Origin: Apricaphanius iberus
Lineage: Eukaryota > Chordata > Actinopteri > Cyprinodontiformes > Aphaniidae
Assembly (NCBI GenBank): GCA_028564705.1
Contig: JAPXFQ010002850.1
Coordinates: 2,232,001-2,296,000 of the forward strand
Direction: 5' to 3'
DNA length: 64,000 bases
Part shown: positions 51,341 through 61,600 of the stretch, piece after piece
How positions within the stretch are numbered: position 1 is the stretch's first letter
Layout: every line of letters begins with the position of its first letter
The notes under the pieces: generated by a model
Database searches by the model: none
Seen by the model: the letters and a program-made list of their open reading frames with translations, nothing else
What the model was told of the DNA's origin: nothing
Position numbers and translations under genes: made by a program

Positions 51341-51844
51341 TTAAAGGTGACAACCGCCTCCATTTAAATAAAACTATATAACTAAGCTATATAATTAAAC
51401 TTTAAAACATTTAAGCTTTAGAAAACTTTAATTACGCTATTAATACCTTTAAAAATAAATGTAAACGCTAATTGAACTAAACTTTAAACACATCCGTTTA
51501 GGGTTTTTATACTAAAACAACTTTCTGTGTGTGTGTTTGTGTTAACCGGCTTAACTACAATGTAAAAACCATTTCGGTACGATATAACTTCCGGCGATGC
51601 CTATACAGGCCAGGTGGAAGGTCTATTTCTCAAGTATGACCTTATGAACACACACCAGATGTGGACTGGAGATGCCAAAATGTGTTTCTCATTAACGCAT
51701 CAAATTAGCCCGCGTTTTTAGCAGAGAGGAAAGTGAATGGCACAATTGTTTTTCCAGGTTTTAAAGCCACCCTTTCCAGCCATTTAGCAAACGTGAACGA
51801 TCTCTGGTTATTTCTGCATCCATGGCAAAGTGTTTCAGTAACTT

Positions 51845-51980
51845 ATGATTTACTTTAATAAACTTTAAATAAACTCTATAATTAAACTTTAAACAACTTT
51901 AAACTCTAAAATGACATTTAAAAACATTAATTAGACTATTAATAACTTTAAATAAACTCTATAATTAAACTTTAAACTTC
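51845..51980. repeat. AT-rich minisatellite of AACTTTAAA words
   Basis: Repeats of AACTCTATAATTAAACTTTA and AACTTTAAATAAAC. The same word array occurs at 51360-51500, 52530-52810 and 54840-54985 and in the arms of locus A, so it is a shared component of the family. Confidence 0.75.
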
Positions 51981-53364
51981 CTTTTAGAGCTATGGGGTGA
52001 TTAGCTGAGAGCAGAGTTAATCTGATCAGCTAGAATGGAACCTCTGTGTCTTTACACAGACAGAGACACCTGTCGACATGTCAAACTGACTCTTTTTGGT
52101 GAAAATCCCGCTTTGTGAACTCTGTGGGATTAAACAGACATCCCCGCAACTGAACTAAATGATATGTTTAACGGATCGCCTTCTCACGATTCCATAGCCA
52201 TCCTGGTTAAACAGCTGACAAGTTTACGGGGTGGTCTTCTAGCCATTGGGTGCAATTCGAGGGGGGGTTAAAGTGGGGGAAAGAGAGGGGGACTTCCGGA
52301 GGAGGAAGGGGGGTTAGGGTTCACCCACAGGGCAAAAAAATTATGTCAAACGCTCGTCAAACTGGTATGGAGGCGTGGTTTTGGTAGGAAAAGAGGAGTC
52401 GGTGATTTTATGCTTTTAAATAGAGAAAAAGAACCATCGGGACTCTTTTCTTAAGAAAAAGGAACAGAGCCGGCCGGACGGGGTTGTGATTCATCTGTGA
52501 TCGGCCTAAAAAAGGTGACAACCCATCTCTCTTTAAAATAACATTTCTAAACTCTAAGTAACTTTAAACAAATTCCCTACATATAGCACGTTTTCTTTTT
52601 TAATCTAAACTTTAAGCAAAAGTTCCTCAATGCATGACAATTGTAAACAAATTCCCTCCTTATATTCTTAACAATAGACTCTAAATACTAAATTTCCCAA
52701 ATGCATGATAATTAAACTTTGATTAAACTTTAAGCAACTTTAAACACATCTCCCAATGCATGATGATTAAACTATTAATATCTTTAAAAACAACTTTAAA
52801 AATAACTTTAAACCGCATCCCTTTAGGGTTTTAAATACTAAAACAACTACTTTCTGTGTGTTATACATGGTGAAAAAAAACATTTCTACGTGGTTTATTT
52901 TGAAAAGCGCGCTTCCTCATTGTGCGCACGATTCTCTACTTTACACTTAAATTAAAACATAGAATTAGACTTTCTCTAACCTCAAAATGGTTTGCTACGT
53001 ACCTCCGCAGAAAAAAGAAGATAGAAAGAAAGAAAGGTTAAACAGAGTGAATAGCGAGGAGAACAAATCCTACTGTTTAAAAAAAAAATGGTTTCAGGAA
53101 CGATTTGTGGTTTAGAAAGACACGGTTTAACAGAGTGAATAGTGAGGAGAACAGATCCTGCTGTTTTCCACCTCAGAGAAGAGAGTGATTTTTCTCCAGC
53201 AAGAAAGGTTCTTTCTATTTTAGAGGAAGAAAAAACATGACCTCTGGGGTCCCCACCTTATGACCTCCCCAACAAACGGCTGTTTTGACTAACCCTTTTA
53301 ACAATGCAATTTAACCCAGAGCCGGTGTTACGTGTTTCGGATGATCTATGTATATATATAGATA

Positions 53365-53393
53365 GCCACATCCTGGGGCTACCAGGATGTGGC
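53365..53393. repeat. Perfect 12-bp hairpin in locus B
   Basis: GCCACATCCTGG, loop GGCTA, CCAGGATGTGGC. It follows a TATATATATA run and lies near the middle of locus B. Confidence 0.9.
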
Positions 53394-55191
53394 CATCATC
53401 AATGGCTGCTAGTCAAAGGGTTCTATAGCAGATGTTTCTCGTATGAACGCTGTAAAGGGATGAATGACGGCCCACATCATTAATGGCTGTCGGTCCAAGG
53501 GTTATGTGAAATTCTATATATGTTTCTCAGACGGACATATGTTCAACATACCGATACCACCATCTGTCTGACCGGTAGCTGTCACTCAAAAGGGTTATGT
53601 GAAATTCTATCCAGATGTTTCTGGATGAACGCTGTAGGGGGGATGACCTGCTGGGTATATGTTCACAACCAGCCCGCGCTTTTTGCCATCTTCTCCATGA
53701 ACATCTGCGTTGATGCTTGCAGCGGGGGTACAATATAATAATAAAAACTGTTAAAAGAACAGGTCGTATCGAACCAGTCAGTTACCAAAAACAGAGATTA
53801 GAAGCGGGTCTGTGCGTGTATTTGTCAACGACTTTCACTGCATTGGTAATTTTCTAACACGAAAAAACAAACATGTTTTCTCCTTCACTAAATCCGCTTA
53901 AACCTACATCTTTCTTTTTAGTACACCGCACACATCCGTAGTCGTTTTACAGTTATCTGTTCTATTTACGGTTATCTGTTTTATAGATTATAGACTACCA
54001 AACTCATGACATTGTAGGAATAAAACAGAGACTTAATGAAACTAAATCAAAAAACATGATCTTCAAAAGACACCAGCATGGGAAACAGAATTCCTAACTG
54101 TGAAAAAAAAAAGTCTATAACTTTCTCTTCTTACTTTAAAATTTGCTGTGGTTGTCGGGTCTTTTTCCTGAATCATTAAACTTTTGTGTCATTTCAAATG
54201 TAGCCTACTCCTAAAAAAAGCCCATCAGTTATTGAAAGTAAATATTTTTTGTAAACAAGCAAAGCAGTATTATAATTATTTTCTTACCAAAACAAGCACT
54301 GAACTGAAATAGCTTCCCTTCCATTCTGTGTAACAAGGGACCAAACTAAGATCTTTCAAATTTTGTGGGTTTTTTTCAAGCATTTGCTTTACCCTTCATT
54401 TAGTCCGTTTTGCTGCGTTCGGTAGAAAATTGCATTGGTATTTTAACTCAAGTCAGCGTACGTGCTAGATGTAAAACCATGGCCTGTGATGAAAAAAGCT
54501 TTACATTTTTTTGTACAGGTAATGCAAATCATATATCATTAAGAATAGATTTTTTTATATATATATGCATTGATCTACAAATATGAGGTTAAAGAAATCA
54601 GATTTCTAGCTTAACTTTCTACACCTCTCCTTTTGGTTGGAGAGTTTAGTGTTTTTTCCTGTAATTTAAACGTTCTATGAACTTTGCATCATAGCGATTT
54701 TAATATAAAAGCATCACCGGAAGTTAAAGCACCGAAATAGTTTTTTTTCATTGTAGTTAAACCGAATAACACATGCACGTGCGCAGGAAGTATCCCTTCC
54801 AATTTAAAAGCTCTAACCGGATGTAACGAAACAAATATGTTTAAAGTTTCATTTTAGAATTTAGAATAATCGTACTAAATGGGGGAAATGTGTTTAAAGT
54901 TTAATTATAGAGATTAAAGTTTAATTATAGAGTTTATTAAATGCTTTAAAGTTTATTTAGAGTTTAATTATAGAGATTAATTATATAGTTTTATTTAAAT
55001 GGAGGCAGTTGTCACCTTGTCTTTTTGGCTTGGTACGGAAGAAGAATTATAACGCTGCTCCCCTGTCCATGTTCACATGGCTTGCCCCATCGCTTTTCTG
55101 GAGAGAAGAGGTCTGACGATACTTGAGGTGTATTTAACGTGAAAAGATCTCAGACTCCTCCTTTCCTACAAGAACTCTGCCTCCTCTGTAA

Positions 55192-55335
55192 GTCATAAAT
55201 CATCTTGACACAAAGATTTTGACCTCTGGTTACCCCTACACACCCCTCCCCTCATCCCCCTCCACTAGGGGTCATAAATCATCTTGACACAAAGGTTTTG
55301 GCCACACCCACCCCTCCCCCACAGAAAGTCATCAA
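55192..55335. repeat. 79-bp tandem duplication at the right edge of locus B
   Basis: GTCATAAATCATCTTGACAC occurs at 55192 and 55271, each copy followed by AAAG-TTTTG-CC and then CACCCCTCCCC. Read on the - strand it resembles the GGTTAGGGAGGGG...CAAACTGG units at 29201-29335, so it is the matching outer tandem array of the opposite arm. Confidence 0.8.
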
Positions 55336-55339
55336 TAAA

Positions 55340-56075
55340 ATGTTGCCCGAATTTTCCTCCTTTATTTTTTCCTGTTGATCATGATATAATATTGAAATGA
55401 CTGTAGAGCTGGGTCGGACTTGCTAGTATCAATAAGATTCTAAAAAGAAGCCTTAAAGCAATTGTGTTTGTAAATAGTGGTGCTCTTATCTGGCAGCTGC
55501 AGTCTCGCACAGACTGGAAAACTCCCTGACCCTGAAAGAAGCACAACTGCAGGTGTTAAAGAGCTAAAAGAGGGAAGAAGGAGAAGAATAAGGGATAAGA
55601 AAGGATAGATGGAATTTATTCTGTCATTAAGAATAAATGTGAAAAGCAAGGGACAGTTTGCCCCTAAAAATCTACAGGATAGGAGGAAAGGATAAGAGTA
55701 CCTGTGCAAGAATGATTAGTTGATTAGTTTTAACGACAGTTTGCACCATCAAAAGTTGTTGCTCAAGTATTAGTTCTTCTCATATTTAATGAATATTTGT
55801 ATCATTTGGGGAACAGTGATTTATCTTTTATAATACAGTAATGTGTGGGTATATAATGAGAAGATCTGAACAACATTCCTCCAGTCTGTCTCTTTGTGTC
55901 CTGTGGTCCATGTCTGCTGTAAACTTGTGTTTTCTTGATAAATATCAAGTTCATCTGAGCATCCAAGCACCTGGGAGTATTTTGTGATTCCAGCATGAAT
56001 TACTGGTCAAATAGCTTCTAGTTTAGACAGTTAGAACTATGATTCACAATGCAGAAGATAAAGGTTGTCAGTCAT
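55340..56075. other. Anonymous sequence
   Basis: No gene. Frames of 64-89 codons on the - strand carry no family. Confidence 0.5.
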
Positions 56076-56079
56076 CAAA

Positions 56080-56280
56080 GACAGCTGTTTTGAGTCTTAT
56101 CTTAAGAACAGGAACCTCTTTATGTCAATAGGCAATTTTTCATCAGAAGAGACTGAAGCCTCAGGGTGCTCCAGGGCTCCATCCTGGGTCCCATCCTATT
56201 TAGCATCCACCGATTAGCCAAGATAGCAACCAATAAGATTAGTTAACTATGCAGATAATCATCCCTAGAATTAGAACAAG
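56080..56280 (+). mobile_element. L2-type LINE RT scrap
   Basis: The + strand reads VLQGSILGPILFSIHR (family: VPQGSVLGPLLFSIY) and then, after an indel, SYAD, the start of the catalytic YADD motif, at about 56240-56262. It is heavily eroded. Confidence 0.6.
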
Positions 56281-56284
56281 GATA

Positions 56285-56365
56285 TTCCTTTGGCTCACTG
56301 GTTAGAATAAATGACTTTCACCCAGGGGTCAGGGGATCGAATTCCACCCAGGCCCTCATGTGCGC
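56285..56365 (+). repeat. tRNA-Glu-like SINE fragment or tRNA pseudogene
   Basis: TGGCTCACTGGTTAGA fits the pol III A box and GGATCGAATTCC the B box 30 bases later. Between them, TGACTTTCACCCAGGGGTCA resembles the anticodon arm and variable loop of tRNA-Glu(TTC). The 3' half of the acceptor stem is not complementary, so it is not a functional tRNA. It fits a tRNA-derived SINE head. Confidence 0.6.
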
Positions 56366-56819
56366 CTTGTCACACTGTGAGCGAAATGTTTAACAACCGG
56401 TTTCTATGTAATTAATATAGTGTTAAAAATACTCTCTGTAGTGAACAAGTGAAAGAAGTATGCATACTAAAGCTGTGTAAAATATGTGTGTCTAAGATGT
56501 ATGTGTATGCAAATGATTGGGTCCTATGTTTCCAACCATTGTTGCACCAGTTGTGAGGAATTTGTCATGGTACTGAAAACTGATAACTAATATGGGGGAT
56601 GTTCTAGAACATTTGTGGGCGGGACCAGTTCTTATCTCAGATATTTTAGAATTCTAGTCAGTCATACTTAAGTTTCAAATCATAAGTAATGGTTGTCAGG
56701 AAGGAATAACAAAATTCAAGGTCAAATTAAACTTCTATTTAATGAAAGACACAAAAGGAAAACAAAAAGTGAACAGTAACAATAGTAACATAAGCCTAAT
56801 TGAGGGAGAAAGTGCTATA

Positions 56820-57000
56820 GGAAACTACCTTTAAAAGATTTATCAAAGAAGAACATTTTAAATCCAGTCTTAAAAGCAGACAGAGTATACGCCTCATATA
56901 CTAAAACTGGGAGTTGGTTCCACAGGGAAGTAGCCTTAACTAAAATACTGTGTGTATCTTATTCTGATTTTAGAAACAAAGGCAGCATGGACTTATTTTT
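56820..57000 (-). mobile_element. L2-type LINE 3' coding fragment
   Basis: AATCCAGTCTTAAAAGCAGA and GGGAGTTGGTTCCACAGGGA correspond to the L2 segment at 28130-28250 (CCTAGTCTTGAAAACGGACA, GGAGCTGGTTCCACAGGAGA) in the same orientation. No usable frame remains. Confidence 0.65.
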
Positions 57001-57500
57001 CCTTTAGAACATGATAAAAAAAAACAAAGCAAAATGATTGTGTGGTGTTAAATCCGTAAACAGACTCAAGTGAGCAAACATTTTCTGGGCATTCTTTTTA
57101 ATCTTGTCAACAAGTAGAGTGCATACATTCTGCATGCATTCAAAATCGGAGCTTTGCTGAGTCGTCTAACAGTTATACTCTTGGTATCCCATAACAGCCA
57201 AAATTAGAGGATTGGGACCACAAGAACAAAATAATTCAAAATCTATTATCAAAAGGAGATTAAAGTCAGAATTATTTCCTTTTGTGTTTGTGTCGTAACT
57301 GGTTCCTTTGTTTCTCACTTGCGCCTGGGAGCTTATAGGGATTGAAACATCCTCCTTAACAGCCAGTGTAATCAGTAACAGATGCAGAGCTCCACGTGAA
57401 AGCTCTGTGACAGGGAAACCCCAATCAATTTAGAGAAGAAGTAGCTTACTTTTTGTTGTTTTTTATTCAAAACTTTTTAGAAATTGTGTGCCAATAATGA
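57001..57500. other. Anonymous sequence
   Basis: No gene or repeat boundary seen between the L2 fragment and the hAT MITE. Confidence 0.45.
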
Positions 57501-57510
57501 TACCCTTTAA

Positions 57511-58214
57511 CAGTGTTGGGAGTAACACATTACAAAAGTAACAAATTACAGGAATATTACTTTTTTTCAGTAAGTGAGTAATGTAAGGCATTACTTATAA
57601 AATGGACAGCAATGCAATGTATTACTAGTTACAATTTCAGTAACTCGAGTTACAAGTGCACTTTAAAAAAAAAAATTCACTGAAATAATGCAGTGGACCA
57701 AATCCAATTGGATACAGTAGAACAGGATCCACCATCCACTTCCTGTTGCTCAAAACCTTTGCAGAATCATAATCTATCAGTTCCATACTAATCAGGATGG
57801 CTGAGTAAAAGATCAACTGTAAATTTACACAGTGGCGTTATTCGCACTATTTTCAGGAGTCTCATCTTTGTTAACCACCTTTGTGATGAGCGCTTCCAGC
57901 AACTTATTTTGATGCGATTTTAAAAAACACCATGAGATAGAAGTCATTCAAAGGCACTAGAAGATTGAAGTTTGATAAAATAGTATTAAAAATAGGCCTT
58001 TGTGGTGTCATGCTTGTGTAAATGTCAATTAATAGGTTACAGTGTTTAGAAGTCGTGTTAGATATTTAAGATATTTTGCCAAAAGTAACATCAAGTAGTG
58101 TAACTCTGTTACATTTTCGAAACAGTAATATGTAAGGCAAACATATTACATTTTTGCGGGTGTAACTAGTAATATAAATTATATTAGCCTTTTTTTGTAA
58201 GTTGCCGAACCCTG
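57511..58214. mobile_element. 704-bp hAT MITE upstream of etfbkmt
   Basis: The left end CAGTGTTGGGAGTAACACAT and the inverted right end CAGGGTTCGGCAACTTACAA are hAT-type termini. The interior is full of GTAACA/TTAC words, as in the widespread fish family whose ends read CAGTGTTGGGAGTAAC. The flanks CCCTTTAA (57503-57510) and CCCTTCAA (58215-58222) match 7/8, as an 8-bp hAT target duplication. It has no transposase. It ends about 165 bp before the etfbkmt promoter block. Confidence 0.8.
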
Positions 58215-58339
58215 CCCTTCAATGCCTATAAATGCTGATCAACCTTTTGTTTGTTTGAACTTTACATTGATATTTACCATATAAGTCAGATCACCCCGAT
58301 TTTTCATGTTATGCTACTTCCAAACATAAGTGTTAGTAA

Positions 58340-58579
58340 AATGAAACGATTACTAACATAACGAATCTGCCACTCACAATATGGCGGACAGGAAGACGTA
58401 ACGTTTGTACTCAATGCATTTTCTTGGTAGGAACCTTTCTGTGCGGAACGCTAATTTTATGTCCTACTTTCTGGATGTTGCTGGAACGGTTGTTATATAT
58501 ATTTTAGTCTATTTACAACTGTTTTCGAAGAGAATCGCTGGATTCTAGTTATGCGGCTTTTTATATTGACAGCGGCGTC
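58340..58579 (+). promoter_or_regulatory. Probable etfbkmt promoter and 5' UTR
   Basis: This 240-bp stretch precedes the first coding exon. At 58381 it has ATGGCGGACAGGAAGACGTA, which combines a YY1-like ATGGCGG, an ETS-like CAGGAAG and a CRE/ATF-like GACGTAAC within about 22 bp. That cluster is common at TATA-less promoters of nuclear genes for mitochondrial proteins. The same ATG opens a 6-codon reading frame ending at 58401. Transcription start is not determinable from sequence; the assignment is inferred from motifs and position. Confidence 0.5.
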
Positions 58580-58622
58580 ATGCGTGGGTTTCTATCGGCA
58601 CATAAAAGTTACCCATGTTTGA
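58551..58622 (+). other. Overlapping upstream ORF at the etfbkmt start
   Basis: An ATG at 58551 lies 29 bases upstream of the etfbkmt ATG, in another frame. Its 23-codon frame stops at TGA 58620-58622, after the main start at 58580. If the transcript begins upstream, ribosomes starting here would pass the main ATG, so this could lower or gate translation. Its peptide is hydrophobic at the start and has no recognisable family. Confidence 0.5.
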
Positions 58623-61600
58623 AAGGATTTTTAAGGCTGCATGCACAGACAATTAAACGGAGACTCTTGTCAGACTCCTGTCTGTCAGATGATGAGCAAA
58701 TCAGAAGTTTTATATTAGAGAACACGGAGGTGGTTGTGGGACGGAGCCTGACGCCTGAGATAAAACTGAGATTGTTCACCCCTAGCTGCAGGTTCTGGAG
58801 AGAAAGACCAGAACTCTGGCCTTTTAGTGACCCATACTGGGCAATTTACTGGCCAGGAGGACAGGCACTCTCAAGGTCCAACACAATCCTCGCTATAAAT
58901 TAAGTTGATCGCTCTTGACATCTTGTTAATCTCCCCTCCCTTCTTCTGGTAGGTACATCCTGGACAATCCTGCTGTGTGTCGGGGTAGAGCGGTGCTGGA
59001 TCTGGGGAGCGGCTGTGGAGCTTCCTCTATCGCTGCTAAACTCTGTGGCGCTGCTCATGTGGTGGCCAATGACATCGACCTCGGTACACTGCTTTGATCC
59101 ATATTATTCTTGCCTGTTATGTTGAATAATTGTTTTATTACAATAATCTATATTTTCATTAATATATTTAAGAGGACCTCCCAGAATAAAGAAATAATAG
59201 AAATGGAGCACTAGAATCAAAATCAACTCGTTTAGAACAATCAAAATTTTATCATACCCATTGCCATTTTTAGCTGTATACTACTGAGCCCCGTAGGGGA
59301 CATGGTGGAGAAAATATTTTAAGGTGAGAAAAAAATAAAATTAATGGATTTCGCGAGATCTTGAGAAACGTTTGCGTTATCTCGAGAAAGTTTTGCGTTA
59401 TCTTGAGAAAATTCGACTCCTTCAACACCAGCCATACGCCAATCTCAAACTAAAACTCTATTAAACTCTCCCGTCTGTGAGTGTCTTCCATCATAGCAGT
59501 GCACAAGGCTGCAGCAAACTGAGTCGGTAACACTGTAAATGCAGGAATGGCTTTTCGAAACGTTCTCCAGATATCGCAAACGTTTCTCAAGATAACACAA
59601 AACTTTCTAAAGATAACGCAAAAGAATCTCAAGATCTCGCAAAAGCAATTTATTTTTATTTTTTTCTCACCTTAAAATATTTTCTCCACCATGTCCCCTG
59701 CGGGGCTCAGTAGTATTCACTTACCCAAATTAGGTGAAGTGCAATTATTGATTTTCGTAAAGTTTACTTGCATTTTAAATTCTGGAAACGGCAGGGGCAT
59801 AAGCCTAGTTTATGCTTCTCCGACCACAAAAGTGCACTCAGACGCAATGACGGAGACGTTTTTCGTTTATGGTTCTCCGTTTTTGTTTTTTTTCACTCTC
59901 CATTGTTTTTTCAGCATTGCTCGACCAGGACAGCAGGGGGTGCTAACTTTTCATGGAGTCTTTGGCTGTTGTTTCAGGTTTTTGTCTAGACTTGTGAACA
60001 AATTTCTTCCTCAATGAGCAATGGGTGACAGAAAGTAAGTTTCGATTTAGCTGTAAAGCTTTTTACTAGAAGTGCAGCTCATTTACTACTCCAGAAACGC
60101 ATGGAAGCAAAACACAGCAGCCTTTTTTTGTTTTCCTACACCTTGTGTTCAAAATCCCCAAAACAACAGATTAGATAAATTATCCTTTCAATATAAAGCA
60201 TGTAGTGGCCAAACGCTGCATTAACTACTGATCACAGCGACTATAGAGCTTTATTCTGGTAAAGCGATCTCTGGCTGTTACTGAAACTGACCAATTAGAT
60301 CATCCTTTTGTTTGACTAGAGTCGAACACACTTTATTTAATCATTTGATTTTTATGAGTGACGTAAACTGGGACTCGCCTCTCCACTCTGCTATGCTATT
60401 AGTCCGATTTCTGCTAAAAGCTTGCTTTAGATGTGCATGTAAATGGGCTGACTGTCTTTTATAGACTTCCATGAGGTCAGCACAGATTGCCTTGCCATTT
60501 GCCCGTTTGCCAGAAAAGGGGTTTGTATATTTAATATTAATTAGGACAGCTTTGATCCTGAAAAGTTCTATCTATGGCACAGTAAGAAGAAGATTAGTCC
60601 CGAACATCAAAGATCCATCCCCTGACATTTATGACACTGTAAGGATACATTCTGTGAGACCAGCAGACAAATCTTTTAACAAAAACAGTTGCATTATGAC
60701 ATTTTCACTGAAAACAGGTGAGAATTCTTGCTACATTGTTGGTGCAAAATACTTATTTTCTCCACCATTATACAAACAGTCATAAAAAAGTGATACAATG
60801 GGATTTTTCTGGATTTTTCTTTTACTTTCTCTCCCTCACAGTTGAAGTCTGCTTTTGATAAAAATTACAGACCAGCAGTCGTTGGCTGTCAAATACTTTT
60901 TTGCCTCACTGTGTAAGAACAGTATTTCAGTTACAATCTTGTTAAGTTTGCCTGCACAAAAGTCACAATATTCACATATCACCATGGTGCCACGCTGCAC
61001 TTAAAAGACACACTGTGCCAGCATACTAGCCTTAGAGCTGAAGAGCAGATCGCCAGACAGTTCACTGGGACTGTGAAGGACAGTCACCTTTTGGTGCAGC
61101 TGCGCCAAACGACTTTAACAGTGGGGCTTCATTCGGGATAAAAAGCAGTTTATGTCCAACTATTTTGTCTGCTTACCACAGACTCTTCCATCTCAGAGTT
61201 TATACGCAGCCTTGCATGTCGACAGCCCTGACACCAGCCCCATACCCCTCTTTGTCCCAGAATTGTGTAATCTATTGTAAAAAGCACCTGATCGCAACAA
61301 ATTGCTGCCACGGCTGAGCTCTTATCAATGAACAAAAGTCTCCCTGATGCCGGCATTAATGCAGAACTGGTGGCTGCATTGTCTTTTGAAACAGGCAAAA
61401 GTTTCACATTTCTGACTTCATGCCACTCAAATGTTAAGAACACACAGTCCAATGTCCCACAGACATTTGGGATGTTTGGGATATGTTTCTGACCTGCAGT
61501 AGTGAGTTGCAAACCCAGAACTTGAATAACTAGTGTTCTTTAACTGGTATTTCTGCTCTTCTGTCATTTTGTTAACATGTGGCATTAGGCTGACATGTAA

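Larger units (their letters stand above)
51344..55330. mobile_element. Long inverted-repeat locus B (same family as 29-35 kb)
   Basis: AAGGTGACAACCGCCTCCAT at 51344 is the inverse of the right boundary near 55019, with TTTAAATAAAACTATATAA next to it on both arms. A second arm starts with the G-rich 52200-52330 and passes through GTCAAACTGG, GTAGGAAAAGAGGAGTC and GGTGACAACCCATCTCTCTT; its inverse runs 55330 down to 54700. The stretch 52960-53230 is the reverse complement of 34390-34760 in locus A (AATTAGACTTTCTCTAACCT, GGTTTGCTACG, the GAATAG-GAGGAGAAC block), so the two loci share interior sequence. I recognise no coding region. Nested or rearranged arms make the exact ends uncertain. Confidence 0.6.

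Noticed and set aside
51344..55330. Locus B as a giant virus-derived or Maverick-type element
   Set aside because: No capsid, polymerase, integrase or protease sequence is visible; the inverted ends alone are not enough.
56285..56365. Functional tRNA-Glu gene
   Set aside because: The A and B boxes are imperfect and the acceptor stem does not pair; better explained as a SINE head.
58580..58903. The 107-codon uninterrupted frame as the complete gene
   Set aside because: It reads through the GT donor at 58876 into intron 1; the conserved protein continues in exon 2 at 58953.
61150..61512. 120-codon - strand frame as a Harbinger transposase piece (NIPNVCGTLDC resembles its NVIGAIDCTH block)
   Set aside because: Only a few residues fit and the downstream motifs and catalytic residues are absent; too weak to call.
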